This document shows positions 1-8,538 of a DNA stretch of 64,000 nt, one piece after another (within the stretch, counting starts at the first letter, position 1; every line of letters begins with the position of its first letter). Under the pieces are notes generated by a model. The model did no database searches and was not told the DNA's origin. It saw only the letters and a list, made by a program, of their open reading frames with translations. A program made the position numbers and the translations under genes. Source of the stretch: Hafnia paralvei ATCC 29927 (GTDB taxonomy: Bacteria > Pseudomonadota > Gammaproteobacteria > Enterobacterales > Enterobacteriaceae); assembly GCF_001655005.1 (NCBI RefSeq), contig NZ_LXET01000054.1:124001-188000 (forward strand). Reading direction: 5' to 3'.

Positions 1-935
1 CGGCCTGGGCGCAGTAACGCGGGATCCAGCACGTCAGGACGGTTAGTCGCGGCGATAACGATGATACCTTCGTTACCTTCGAAGCCATCCATTTCAACCA
101 ACATCTGGTTCAGCGTCTGCTCACGTTCATCATGACCACCGCCTAAACCTGCACCACGCTGACGGCCTACGGCGTCAATTTCATCAATGAAGATGATACA
201 TGGAGCGGCTTTCTTCGCCTGCTCAAACATGTCACGGACACGGGATGCACCCACACCGACGAACATTTCAACAAAGTCAGAACCTGAAATAGTAAAGAAT
301 GGCACTTTAGCTTCACCGGCAATAGCTTTAGCCAGCAAGGTCTTACCTGTACCTGGAGGCCCCACCATCAGGATGCCTTTCGGGATCTTACCGCCCAGTT
401 TCTGGAAACGGCTTGGATCACGCAGATATTCAACTAATTCTGCAACTTCTTCTTTTGCTTCGTCACAACCAGCGACGTCGGCAAAAGTGGTTTTAATCTG
501 ATCTTCGGTCAGCATACGAGCCTTGCTCTTACCGAACGACATAGCACCTTTGCCACCGCCGCCCTGCATCTGACGCATAAAGAAGATCCAGACCCCAATC
601 AGCAACAACATTGGGAACCAAGAGATAAAAATAGTCGCCAAGAAACTTGGTTCTTCTGGTGGTTCACCAACAACTTTCACATTCTTAGTTAACAAAGAAT
701 CCAGCAGTTTAGGATCGTTAACCGGAATATAGGTTGTGTATTTACCACTGTCTTTCTTGGTAACGTTAATTTCACGTCCATTGATACGGACCTCACGCAC
801 CTGATCCTGATTAACCTCAGTTAGGAACGTAGAGTAATCCACCCTACGGCTATTCGATTCGCTGGGCCCAAAGCTCTGGAACACGGACATCAGCACTACT
901 GCGATGACCAGCCAGAGGATTAGGTTTTTCGCCAT
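1..935 (-). CDS. ftsH: FtsH, membrane-anchored ATP-dependent zinc protease (C-terminal part outside window)
   Basis: AAA+ metalloprotease of the inner membrane that degrades misfolded membrane proteins, LpxC and sigma32. The reverse strand reads MAKNLILWLV at the start (ATG at 935) and runs off the left edge after about 311 of the roughly 645 residues usual for the family. Visible parts: a first membrane helix at residues 4-22, a periplasmic domain, a second helix near 98-120, Walker A GPPGTGKT at 192-199 and Walker B IIFIDE at 247-252. The HEXGH zinc site lies outside the window. It follows rlmE in the same direction with a gap of about 56 bp, the conserved rlmE-ftsH operon. Its partners HflK and HflC are encoded at 46-48 kb. 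Confidence 0.98.
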   Translation of the reverse strand, partial: MAKNLILWLVIAVVLMSVFQSFGPSESNSRRVDYSTFLTEVNQDQVREVRINGREINVTKKDSGKYTTYIPVNDPKLLDSLLTKNVKVVGEPPEEPSFLATIFISWFPMLLLIGVWIFFMRQMQGGGGKGAMSFGKSKARMLTEDQIKTTFADVAGCDEAKEEVAELVEYLRDPSRFQKLGGKIPKGILMVGPPGTGKTLLAKAIAGEAKVPFFTISGSDFVEMFVGVGASRVRDMFEQAKKAAPCIIFIDEIDAVGRQRGAGLGGGHDEREQTLNQMLVEMDGFEGNEGIIVIAATNRPDVLDPALLRPG

Positions 936-991
936 GTCACTCAAGGGATTAACCTCATATTACAACTGTGTTAACAATAAGCATCAGGGTA

Positions 992-1618
992 CTATAGTTT
1001 CCGCCCTGTCGCTACGATGTATACTTCCCGCGAACGTGCTCGGGACGCATCAGGCTTACGAATCTTAACCTTCGTAAACAGGGAGCGAATCTGCGTAAGA
1101 TACTCGTCAAAGCCCTCTCCCTGAAACACTTTCACTAAAAAACTGCCGCCAGGAGCTAAGACATCCTTCGCCATTTCCAGTGCTAATTCAACCAGATACA
1201 TTGAACGCGGGATATCTACCGATGGCGTACCACTCATGTTGGGAGCCATATCTGACATCACAACCTGCACTTTGTCCTCGCCCACGCGATCGGTCAGCGC
1301 TTTGAGAACTAATTCATCACGAAAATCGCCCTGAAGGAAATCGACACCAACGATAGGATCCATAGGCAGAATATCGCAAGCAATCACCCGCCCGCTGTTT
1401 CCGATTTGCGTGACCACATACTGTGACCACCCTCCTGGCGCAGCGCCGAGATCAACGACGGTCATTCCCGGTTTAAATAGCTTGTCAGTGCTTTGTATTT
1501 CATCAAGTTTAAACCAAGCACGAGAACGAAGTCCCTTTTTCTGTGCCTGAATTACATATTTGTCACTAAAGTGTTCGTGCATCCAGCGGTTTGAGCTGGC
1601 GGAACGTTTTTTACCCAT
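992..1618 (-). CDS. rlmE: 23S rRNA (uridine-2'-O-)-methyltransferase RlmE
   Basis: Heat-shock methyltransferase (RrmJ/FtsJ) that 2'-O-methylates U2552 of 23S rRNA on the 50S subunit using SAM. The 208-residue product matches the usual 209. The SAM-binding motif DLGAAPGGWSQY is present, and the K-D-K-E catalytic set can be placed at K37 (WFKLDE), the Asp of MSDMAPN, the Lys of FLVKVFQG and the Glu of SREVYIVA. It is first in an operon with ftsH and divergent from yhbY. A sigma32-like promoter lies about 90-115 bp upstream of its start. Confidence 0.98.
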   Translation of the reverse strand: MGKKRSASSNRWMHEHFSDKYVIQAQKKGLRSRAWFKLDEIQSTDKLFKPGMTVVDLGAAPGGWSQYVVTQIGNSGRVIACDILPMDPIVGVDFLQGDFRDELVLKALTDRVGEDKVQVVMSDMAPNMSGTPSVDIPRSMYLVELALEMAKDVLAPGGSFLVKVFQGEGFDEYLTQIRSLFTKVKIRKPDASRARSREVYIVATGRKL

Positions 1619-1707
1619 CTGATATTAACTCTCTAAACAACAGTTTCATCCACCTAGCTGCTTCGGAGTGTCCATGACAATGTAAGACCGATTTGGTGAT
1701 ACACTGG

Positions 1708-1735
1708 AGATGGCGGTAGAATGTACCGTTTTCAA
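1708..1735 (-). promoter_or_regulatory. candidate sigma32 promoter of rlmE-ftsH
   Basis: On the reverse strand TTGAAA (1730-1735) is followed after 14 bp by CGCCATCT (1708-1715), close to the sigma32 consensus CTTGAAA-N13/14-CCCCATNT. E. coli rlmE-ftsH is heat-shock controlled, so the position and sense fit. The promoter call is inference from pattern only. Confidence 0.5.
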
Positions 1736-1758
1736 TCCCAACCTAAGCAAAAAAGACG

Positions 1759-2052
1759 ATGAATCTGAATAACAAGCAAAAACAGCACCTAAAAAGCTTG
1801 GCCCATCCGCTTAAACCTGTTGTGCAATTAGGCAACAACGGTTTGACCGAAGGTGTTCTCGCTGAAATTGAACAGGCGCTAGCGCATCATGAACTCATCA
1901 AGGTGAAAATTGCCGCTGAAGAGCGCGATACCAAGACCTTGATTGCTGACGCCATCGTCCGAGAAACTGGTGCGTGTCAAGTACAGCTAATCGGTAACGT
2001 ATTAGTCATTTACCGTCCAAGCCAAGAACGCAAGATCAGTTTACCGCGTTAA
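1759..2052 (+). CDS. yhbY: YhbY, CRM-domain ribosome assembly factor
   Basis: Small RNA-binding protein of the CRM (chloroplast RNA splicing and ribosome maturation) family that associates with pre-50S particles. The 97-residue product is the standard single-domain length. The GxxG-like KH segment appears as LGNNGLTEGV and the C-terminal half carries the conserved ERDTKTLIADAIV stretch. It is divergent from rlmE and convergent with greA, from which it is separated by a strong hairpin terminator. The upstream AAGACG is only a weak ribosome binding site. Confidence 0.96.
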   Translation: MNLNNKQKQHLKSLAHPLKPVVQLGNNGLTEGVLAEIEQALAHHELIKVKIAAEERDTKTLIADAIVRETGACQVQLIGNVLVIYRPSQERKISLPR

Positions 2053-2111
2053 TACCTTTTCGTATAAAGAAAAGATATAGCACAAATTGAGATGCTTTCT
2101 CACCCTAATAG

Positions 2112-2135
2112 AAAGGCCGCGATGCGGCCTTTTTC
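2112..2135. terminator. bidirectional terminator between yhbY and greA
   Basis: Nine-base-pair GC-rich stem (AAAGGCCGC / GCGGCCTTT) with a three-base loop and a T-run on the right. A-residues on the left let it also serve greA on the reverse strand. Confidence 0.85.
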
Positions 2136-2191
2136 TTATCTTTACAAAAGTCATTGCTGGTTGTGCAAATTCTCAGCAATTTTCATAAAAA

Positions 2192-2668
2192 TCAGATGTA
2201 TTCGACTTTCAGAATTTCGAATTCAACTTCGCCGCCTGGCGTCTTAATTACGACGATATCGCCCTGCTCTTTACCAATCAGGCCACGCGCAATTGGCGAA
2301 TTTACTGAGATGCGATTTTGTTTAAAATCTGCCTCATCATCACCAACGATAGAATAAGTTTGTTTATCTTCAGTATCGAGGTTTTCAACGCTTACGGTGC
2401 AACCAAAAATTACGCGGCCAGTATTTGGGATCTTGGTAACGTCAATCACGTTTGCATTAGAAAGTTTCGCTTCGATTTCCTGAATACGACCTTCACAAAA
2501 ACCTTGCTGTTCACGAGCTGCGTGATATTCAGCATTCTCTTTCAGGTCACCGTGCTCACGGGCATCGGCAATGTCAGCAATAATTTGCGGACGGCGAGTA
2601 CCCTTCAAGTACTCCAACTCTTCGCGCAGTTTTTCTGCGCCACGCAACGTCATCGGAATCTGATTCAT
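2192..2668 (-). CDS. greA: transcription elongation factor GreA
   Basis: Binds the RNA polymerase secondary channel and stimulates cleavage of backtracked RNA. The product is 158 residues, the usual length: an N-terminal coiled coil (about 10-75) carrying the acidic tip D41 and E44 in DLKENAEY, then the FKBP-like C-terminal domain. A longer reading from a GTG at 2680 is rejected because that GTG is itself part of the AAGGTG ribosome binding site of the ATG at 2668. It is divergent from dacB. The leader holds a factor-independent terminator (2789-2825), suggesting attenuation or a small leader RNA. Confidence 0.98.
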   Translation of the reverse strand: MNQIPMTLRGAEKLREELEYLKGTRRPQIIADIADAREHGDLKENAEYHAAREQQGFCEGRIQEIEAKLSNANVIDVTKIPNTGRVIFGCTVSVENLDTEDKQTYSIVGDDEADFKQNRISVNSPIARGLIGKEQGDIVVIKTPGGEVEFEILKVEYI

Positions 2669-2788
2669 AATATTAGTCACCTTGAAATCTATTCTGCTTA
2701 AGTCGCCCTCATCCTGACGTCATCTCATGATGACAGGAAGCGATCGGATCACAGGTTCGCAAAATGCGTCCCTCACCCTTGGCGTTGA

Positions 2789-2825
2789 ATAAAAAAATAC
2801 TAACTCGGGCTAAAAAACCCAAGTT
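2789..2825 (-). terminator. leader terminator upstream of greA, GraL-like
   Basis: Reading towards greA, an eight-pair stem (AACTTGGG / CCCGAGTT, one G-T pair) with a T-rich 8-base loop is followed by AGTATTTTTTTATT. It lies about 120 bp before the greA start and inside the expected transcript. E. coli greA has a comparable leader terminator that yields the short RNA GraL; equivalence here is inferred from position and sense. Confidence 0.6.
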
Positions 2826-2946
2826 AAGATCGGTTTTGCATTTTGACGGGTATTTTAACGTAGAGTTCAGTAAGTATCATCGTTTACTTTAACCCTAGAT
2901 GCACCGTAGTATGACAGTCACGTTACTCTGCAGTTATCCTGGGATT

Positions 2947-4380
2947 ATGCAATTTTCACGAATTATCAGTGGATTGGCTTGTGCCTTAGCTTTTAGTACT
3001 CAAGCTGCACCCGTCCAAGATTACACTCAATATTTACCAGATGGCGCCAACTTAGCCCTTTTGGTTCAAAAAATAGGCTCGCCAACGCCTGCCATTGACT
3101 TTCATGGGCAGCAAATGGCGCTGCCTGCCAGTACGCAAAAAGTCATCACTGCACTGGCTGCATTGCTTCAGCTCGGTCCCGATTACCGCTTTTCTACCAC
3201 AATGGAAACACGTGGTTCAATCAGTGATGGCAAACTAAAGGGTGATTTGATTGTACGCTTCGGCGGCGATCCAACACTGCGACGCCAGCATATTCGTAAC
3301 ATGGTTACCGCACTGAAAAAACAGGGCATTAATGAAATTACGGGTGACATTCTCATCGACACATCCGTATTTGCTAGCCACGATAAAGCGCCGGGCTGGC
3401 CATGGAATGACATGACTCAGTGTTTCAGTGCCCCACCGGCCGCAGCAATTGTCGATCGTAACTGTTTCTCTATCTCACTGTATAGCGCGCCTAAAGCCGG
3501 TGATAACGCGTTTATTCGTGTCGCGTCCTACTATCCAGTACATATGTTTAGCGAAGTACGCACGCTGGCCAAAGGCTCGCCCGATGCTCAATATTGTGAG
3601 CTTGACGTGGTACCCGGCGAGCTAAATCGCTTTACCGTCACGGGTTGCCTAACTCAGCGTTCTGAGCCTCTTCCGCTCGCCTTTGCTATTCAAGACGGCG
3701 CGAGTTATGCAGGTGCTATTGTCAAAGACGAACTGCGTCAGGCCGAGATTCAAATCGACGGTAACCTACGCCGCCAGACCACACCCAATACCGCAGCAAC
3801 AATTCTCGCTCAGACCCAGTCAGCACCGCTGAGCAGCCTGTTGCGCACAATGCTAAAAAAATCTGACAACATGATTGCCGATACAATATTCCGCACTATT
3901 GGCCACGAACGTTTAGGTGTTCCTGGCACATGGCGAGCTGGCGCTGATTCTGTTCGCCAAATTTTGCGCCAGAAAGCGGGTATTAATCTTGGCAATACCA
4001 TTCTTGTTGATGGCTCAGGCTTATCCCGCCATAACCTGATTTCGCCCGCAACTATGATGCAGGTTTTACAGTACATTGCGCAAAACGATCAGCAGTTGAA
4101 TATCATCTCAATGCTGCCATTAGCAGGCCACGATGGTACCTTGCAGTATCGTGGCGGTCTGCATGAAGCGGGCGTGGACGGTAAAGTCTCAGCGAAGACC
4201 GGCTCCCTGCAGGGGGTATATAATCTGGCTGGTTTTATCACTACGGCCAGCGGGCAGCGAATGGCGTTTGTTCAATATCTTTCTGGATATGCGGTTCCGC
4301 CACAGGATCAAAAAATCCGTCGTGCTCCATTGGTTCGTTTCGAAAGCAGGCTTTATAGAGACATATACCAAAATAATTAA
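2947..4380 (+). CDS. dacB: penicillin-binding protein 4, D-alanyl-D-alanine carboxypeptidase/endopeptidase
   Basis: Periplasmic low-molecular-mass PBP (family S13) that trims pentapeptides and cuts cross-links in peptidoglycan. Starting at the ATG at 2947 gives 477 residues, the family length. A signal peptide ends near residue 20 (STQAAP). The active-site SxxK is S62-T-Q-K65, followed by an SDN motif (KKSDNMIAD) and KTG (SAKTGSLQG). An in-frame ATG 48 bp upstream would add 16 residues unlike a signal peptide start and has no ribosome binding site. It sits 45 bp before pmrA and may be co-transcribed with it. In E. coli the next gene would be obgE. Confidence 0.96.
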   Translation: MQFSRIISGLACALAFSTQAAPVQDYTQYLPDGANLALLVQKIGSPTPAIDFHGQQMALPASTQKVITALAALLQLGPDYRFSTTMETRGSISDGKLKGDLIVRFGGDPTLRRQHIRNMVTALKKQGINEITGDILIDTSVFASHDKAPGWPWNDMTQCFSAPPAAAIVDRNCFSISLYSAPKAGDNAFIRVASYYPVHMFSEVRTLAKGSPDAQYCELDVVPGELNRFTVTGCLTQRSEPLPLAFAIQDGASYAGAIVKDELRQAEIQIDGNLRRQTTPNTAATILAQTQSAPLSSLLRTMLKKSDNMIADTIFRTIGHERLGVPGTWRAGADSVRQILRQKAGINLGNTILVDGSGLSRHNLISPATMMQVLQYIAQNDQQLNIISMLPLAGHDGTLQYRGGLHEAGVDGKVSAKTGSLQGVYNLAGFITTASGQRMAFVQYLSGYAVPPQDQKIRRAPLVRFESRLYRDIYQNN

Positions 4381-4425
4381 TCTCTCTAACTCAACAGGCC
4401 ATACCGAACGTATAGAATAAAGTCT

Positions 4426-5088
4426 ATGAAGATACTGATTGTTGAAGATGATGAGCTGATCCAGCAAGGGCTTGCAAAAGCCCTTGGCAACGAAAGCTAC
4501 GCCTGTGATTGCGCATCTACGGCTGCACAGGCCAAAAGCTTGCAGCAGGTTGGGCAATATAGCCTGATCATTCTAGACTTAGGGTTACCCGATCTGGATG
4601 GCGCGTCACTGCTACGCCAATGGCGACGCAGCGGAGTTGATGTACCGGTGTTAGTGCTCACCGCTCGTGATGCTATAGAAGATCGCGTTGAGGGGCTTGA
4701 TGCTGGCGCAGATGACTATCTGGTTAAACCTTTTGCATTAGTCGAACTGCAAGCGCGTGTCAGAGCACTCATCCGCCGTTTTCAAGGACATAGCGATAAT
4801 CTGTTACAGGTTGAGAATATTATTCTCAACCTTTCAACCCAGCAGGTTTTGTTTGACGGAAGCCAAATTGAACTCACCCCCAAAGAATTTGCATTGCTTT
4901 CTCGTCTAATGATGCGTGCAGGTCAGACGGTAAACCGCGAGATATTGCAGCAAGATCTCTATTCTTGGCAGGATGATTTAAGTTCAAATACGCTCGAAGT
5001 GCATATTCATAACCTGCGCCGAAAGCTAGGCAAAGAACGGATTAAAACGGTACGTAGCGTAGGCTACCGTTTGGAAAGCCAGCTATGA
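4426..5088 (+). CDS. pmrA: response regulator PmrA/BasR (OmpR family)
   Basis: Two-component transcription factor that in relatives controls lipid A modification genes in response to Fe3+, Al3+ and cationic peptides. It has 220 residues: a receiver domain (1-118) with acidic pocket E7-D8-D9, phospho-acceptor D51 (ILDLGLPD) and the KPF lysine, then a winged-helix DNA-binding domain (125-218) with TLEVHIHNLRRKL. The closest family I recognise is BasR/PmrA; QseB is a less likely alternative. It overlaps pmrB by four bases (ATGA), so the two are translationally coupled. Its place between dacB and obgE differs from E. coli, where basRS lie with eptA. Confidence 0.88.
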   Translation: MKILIVEDDELIQQGLAKALGNESYACDCASTAAQAKSLQQVGQYSLIILDLGLPDLDGASLLRQWRRSGVDVPVLVLTARDAIEDRVEGLDAGADDYLVKPFALVELQARVRALIRRFQGHSDNLLQVENIILNLSTQQVLFDGSQIELTPKEFALLSRLMMRAGQTVNREILQQDLYSWQDDLSSNTLEVHIHNLRRKLGKERIKTVRSVGYRLESQL

Positions 5089-6158
5089 TCAGCATGCGGC
5101 GTAGTTTGCTAATCATGCTGGCGCTTATTTTGCTAATCACCCAGTTGGCAAGCGCACTTTGGCTCTGGCACGAAAGCCGCGAGCAAATCAGCTTTCTAGT
5201 GAACGAAACCCTGAGCGCGAGAGCGCGCGACGCACATGTCGAAAAAGAGATCCGCGAAGCGATTGCATCACTGCTGGTTCCTTCCCTCGTCATGATGTCT
5301 TTTACGCTTATTTTGTCCGCTATCGCCATCAGTTGGATTATCCGCCCGCTTAACAAGCTGCAACAGAGGCTGGATAAACGTTCTGCTGACAATCTCACGC
5401 CCATCACACTCGATAGCAATATGCTGGAAATTGCTGCCGTTACCGGCACGCTGAACCAGCTATTCAGTCGGCTTAGCCATACCATCCAACAAGAGCGATT
5501 ATTTACTGCAGATGCGGCCCACGAGCTACGCACGCCATTGGCGGGAATTCGGCTGCATCTAGAATTATTGGAGCAAAGTGGTGTTGCCGAAGCTCGAGCG
5601 CTAGTGACGCGAATTGATCAACTGATGCATACGGTTGAACAATTGCTTATGCTGTCTCGAGCAGGGCAAAACTTCGCCAGCGGGCACTACCAAACCATTG
5701 ATATTAGTAAAGATGTCATTCCACCACTAGAGGTGGAACTGGTCGAAATGCTGAAGTTACGGAACCAGAGGCTTGAAATAGATATACCGGCTAGGGCTGA
5801 GGTGCTCGGCGATGCGGTACTCATTCGTCTGATGTTACGTAATCTTGTTGAAAATGCTCACCGCTATAGCCCAGAAAATTCGACTATTCGCATCGTCGCA
5901 TTATGTAATGAAAAAGGCGTTGAATTACGGGTGATCGATCAAGGCCCTGGTATTGATGAATCCAAAGCAGGCGAGCTGACTCAGGCGTTCCGCCGTATGG
6001 ATCAGCGATATGGAGGCAGTGGCTTGGGGCTCAATATCATCATTAGAATTATTCAGCTACATCAGGGAAAACTTACGCTGAAAAACGTCGATAGCGCAGC
6101 CGGTTCAGGTCTTATCGCCAGTTGCTGGCTACCGCACAATGTTTTAGCCAAGTTTTAG
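5085..6158 (+). CDS. pmrB: sensor histidine kinase PmrB/BasS
   Basis: Inner-membrane sensor kinase partner of the preceding regulator, 357 residues. Two membrane helices (about 6-28 and 62-86) enclose a short periplasmic loop of about 33 residues. In that loop an E55-x-x-E58 pair resembles the ExxE iron-binding motif of Salmonella PmrB. HAMP follows, then the dimerisation helix with H146 in AAHELRTPL, and an ATPase domain with the N box (NLVENAHRYS), DQGPGI and the glycine-rich GGSGLGLNI. The start codon overlaps the pmrA stop. A strong hairpin terminator follows at 6187. Confidence 0.88.
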   Translation: MISMRRSLLIMLALILLITQLASALWLWHESREQISFLVNETLSARARDAHVEKEIREAIASLLVPSLVMMSFTLILSAIAISWIIRPLNKLQQRLDKRSADNLTPITLDSNMLEIAAVTGTLNQLFSRLSHTIQQERLFTADAAHELRTPLAGIRLHLELLEQSGVAEARALVTRIDQLMHTVEQLLMLSRAGQNFASGHYQTIDISKDVIPPLEVELVEMLKLRNQRLEIDIPARAEVLGDAVLIRLMLRNLVENAHRYSPENSTIRIVALCNEKGVELRVIDQGPGIDESKAGELTQAFRRMDQRYGGSGLGLNIIIRIIQLHQGKLTLKNVDSAAGSGLIASCWLPHNVLAKF

Positions 6159-6186
6159 CCGAACTTACACTTAGCTAAATGCATTA

Positions 6187-6213
6187 AAAAGGCTGCCATC
6201 GGCAGCCTTTTGC
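6187..6213. terminator. terminator between pmrB and obgE
   Basis: Eleven-pair stem AAAAGGCTGCC / GGCAGCCTTTT with a three-base loop. The flanking A and T runs allow use from both convergent genes. Confidence 0.85.
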
Positions 6214-6262
6214 TATTCTTCAACGTATGTTTTTCAAACAATATCGTTAAGATAATGCAGGA

Positions 6263-7441
6263 TTATTTCTGATAAATAATTTCGACACCTTCGTCGTCAT
6301 CTTCATCCCAATCATCATCCCAGTCTTCGTCAGCTTCGGCTTCTGCCTGTTCCAACTGTTCACGATGATAGTCATCCCACATGAACTCAGCTTTCTTAGC
6401 TTTTTCTTTCTCTTCTTCCACTTCAGCATCGCGTGGCTGCGTATCTAGGAAGTGCATGACGTCCCAGCACAAAGCGTTCACACCTTCACGGTTAGCCGCA
6501 GAAATCAGATAATGTTTATCTTCCCAGCCCAGTGCATCTGCAATCGCCTGTGCGCGCTGTTTAGCTTCTTCAGGATCAAGGATGTCGATCTTATTGAACA
6601 CTAACCAGCGTGGCTTCTGAGACAGTTTTTCGCTGTACTGTCCCAGTTCATTGATAATGACTTTAGCGTTCTCAATAGGATCGCTTTCGTCAATTGGCGC
6701 CAAGTCGATGAGATGAAGCAGTACACGGCAGCGTTCCAAATGCTTAAGGAAACGAATGCCAAGGCCTGCACCTTCTGATGCGCCTTCAATCAAGCCTGGG
6801 ATGTCTGCAACCACAAAGCTCTTCTCATGATCCATACGCACAACGCCAAGGCTTGGAACCAGCGTGGTAAATGGATAATCAGCAACTTTCGGTTTTGCTG
6901 CAGATACAGCACGGATGAAGGTAGATTTACCCGCATTCGGCAGCCCCAGCATACCCACATCGGCCAGCAGCAGCAGTTCAAGCTTCAGATCGCGCTTGTC
7001 ACCTTTGGTCCCCATCGTCTTTTGACGCGGAGCACGGTTTACTGATGACTTGAATCGGGTATTGCCCAGTCCATGCCAGCCGCCTTTACCCACCATCAGC
7101 TTTTGAGCATGGCGAGTCATATCGCCCAGCACTTCACCGGTGTCTAGATCGACAACACGTGTTCCCACTGGCACTTTAATCGTGATGTCATTACCGCGTT
7201 TACCAGTACAGTCACGGCTTTGGCCATTCTGACCGCGCTCGGCACGGAAAGATTTCTCAAAGCGGTAGTCAATCAAAGTATTTAAGTTTTCATCGGCAAG
7301 CAAATAAACATCACCGCCATCACCGCCATCGCCACCGTCTGGGCCGCCACGCGGAATATATTTTTCACGACGGAAGCTGACGCAGCCATTGCCGCCATCA
7401 CCGGCTTCGATGTGAATCGCTGCTTCATCTACAAATTTCAT
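6263..7441 (-). CDS. obgE: Obg-family GTPase ObgE/CgtA
   Basis: Essential GTPase involved in 50S assembly, the stringent response and chromosome segregation. It has 392 residues (usual 390). The glycine-rich Obg fold fills residues 1-158, followed by the G domain with G1 GLPNAGKST, the switch region TTLVPSLG, G3 DIPGLIEGA and G4 NKID, and a very acidic tail (DEDWDDDWDEDDDE). It is last in the leftward rplU-rpmA-yhbE-obgE cluster, the same order as in E. coli, and convergent with pmrB. Confidence 0.98.
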   Translation of the reverse strand: MKFVDEAAIHIEAGDGGNGCVSFRREKYIPRGGPDGGDGGDGGDVYLLADENLNTLIDYRFEKSFRAERGQNGQSRDCTGKRGNDITIKVPVGTRVVDLDTGEVLGDMTRHAQKLMVGKGGWHGLGNTRFKSSVNRAPRQKTMGTKGDKRDLKLELLLLADVGMLGLPNAGKSTFIRAVSAAKPKVADYPFTTLVPSLGVVRMDHEKSFVVADIPGLIEGASEGAGLGIRFLKHLERCRVLLHLIDLAPIDESDPIENAKVIINELGQYSEKLSQKPRWLVFNKIDILDPEEAKQRAQAIADALGWEDKHYLISAANREGVNALCWDVMHFLDTQPRDAEVEEEKEKAKKAEFMWDDYHREQLEQAEAEADEDWDDDWDEDDDEGVEIIYQK

Positions 7442-7507
7442 TTACTGTCTCCGTAAATCATTTACCGGGCTGCTTAAGCTGAGCAACCTAGCTGTGTAAG
7501 CTGTAAG

Positions 7508-8449
7508 CTAGTTTTGTTCGGCCCGACGCGGCCACCAACGGTGACCCACCGCGGAAAACATCGCTCCGGCTACCACCACAAATGCTCCAATATAGCCCAC
7601 CGTATTAAGCGATGGGGAAAGGAACAGATCTGGCCATACCAAAGCTAACAAGTCAGAGAACATCAGGGTAAACAGCGGGGTTAACGTCACCACCGCACTG
7701 ACCTGAGCTGCCTGCCAGCGCGCCATAGCTTCAGCCAGCGCGCCATAACCAATTAACGTATTGGCCCCACAAAATATCAAGCAGGCTAACTGCCAGCCAT
7801 CCAGCTGAAAAATCACCGTAGGCTTCGCCAACGGAAATAAACATATCGCACATAAAGTGTACAACAGCCAAAGGATCTGTTGTGATGCTAATCGCCGTAA
7901 CAGCACTTTCTGAGCGACACCATAGCTTACCCAAACCGTTGCGGCTCCCACCCCTAAGATCACACCCAGAGTATATGCCGTCAGTTGAGTAAATATTTCT
8001 TTCAAGCTGACGTTAAAGAACAACAGCAGTCCAGTAATCAGCATACATGCGCCAATCACCTGAGTGATGCGCATTTTTTCTTTTAAAATCAAAACACTGG
8101 CAAACATCATCCCAACGGGAGATAGCTGCCCTATTACCTGAGACGCCGTAGGACTTAAATACTGCAACGAACTGCTGAACAGAACGAAGTTACCTAATAA
8201 GCCAAAGGTCGCAATAATGAGCAGGACCAACCAACGTCGATGCTTGAATACGCGCATCGGTGGTAATTGCTTACGAGAATAAAGAATGAAAAACAATCCA
8301 ACTGATGCGATTAAAAAGCGATACCAGACAATGGTATAAGGCTCCATCACCTGTAGAACCTGCTTCATTGCAATAGGCAATGCGCCCCAGAAAATCGCCG
8401 TTGTGAGAGCAAGGCATATTCCCACCCTGACGTTCTGATTGCTTTCCAT
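7508..8449 (-). CDS. yhbE: YhbE, EamA/DMT-family inner-membrane transporter
   Basis: Ten-helix drug/metabolite transporter superfamily protein with two EamA repeats; the substrate is unknown. The sequence is hydrophobic throughout, with conserved stretches such as AIFWGALPIAMKQVL, SPTASQVIGQLSPVGM and AEAMARWQAAQVSAV. I chose the ATG at 8449 (313 residues) because AAGGA lies eight bases upstream of it; an ATG nine bases further upstream (8458) overlaps that site. It lies between rpmA, after the rpmA terminator, and obgE. Confidence 0.93.
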   Translation of the reverse strand: MESNQNVRVGICLALTTAIFWGALPIAMKQVLQVMEPYTIVWYRFLIASVGLFFILYSRKQLPPMRVFKHRRWLVLLIIATFGLLGNFVLFSSSLQYLSPTASQVIGQLSPVGMMFASVLILKEKMRITQVIGACMLITGLLLFFNVSLKEIFTQLTAYTLGVILGVGAATVWVSYGVAQKVLLRRLASQQILWLLYTLCAICLFPLAKPTVIFQLDGWQLACLIFCGANTLIGYGALAEAMARWQAAQVSAVVTLTPLFTLMFSDLLALVWPDLFLSPSLNTVGYIGAFVVVAGAMFSAVGHRWWPRRAEQN

Positions 8450-8483
8450 ACTCAGCATCCTTGGCCTATTTGGCCCTAAACGT

Positions 8484-8515
8484 AAAAAAGCCCCGCAAGA
8501 TTATTGCGGGGCCTT
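8484..8515 (-). terminator. terminator after rpmA
   Basis: On the reverse strand a GCCCCGCAA / TTGCGGGGC stem is followed by TTTTTTACG. It lies between rpmA and yhbE, so downstream yhbE-obgE are expected to receive reduced read-through. Confidence 0.8.
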
Positions 8516-8538
8516 ACATCTATTTAGACGCGAAAAAC

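Noticed and set aside
2318..2701. 127-codon forward frame opposite greA
   Set aside because: Antisense shadow of a highly conserved gene; no ribosome binding site.
5042..5533. 163-codon reverse frame opposite the pmrA-pmrB junction
   Set aside because: It crosses two real, overlapping genes on the other strand and shows no recognisable domain.
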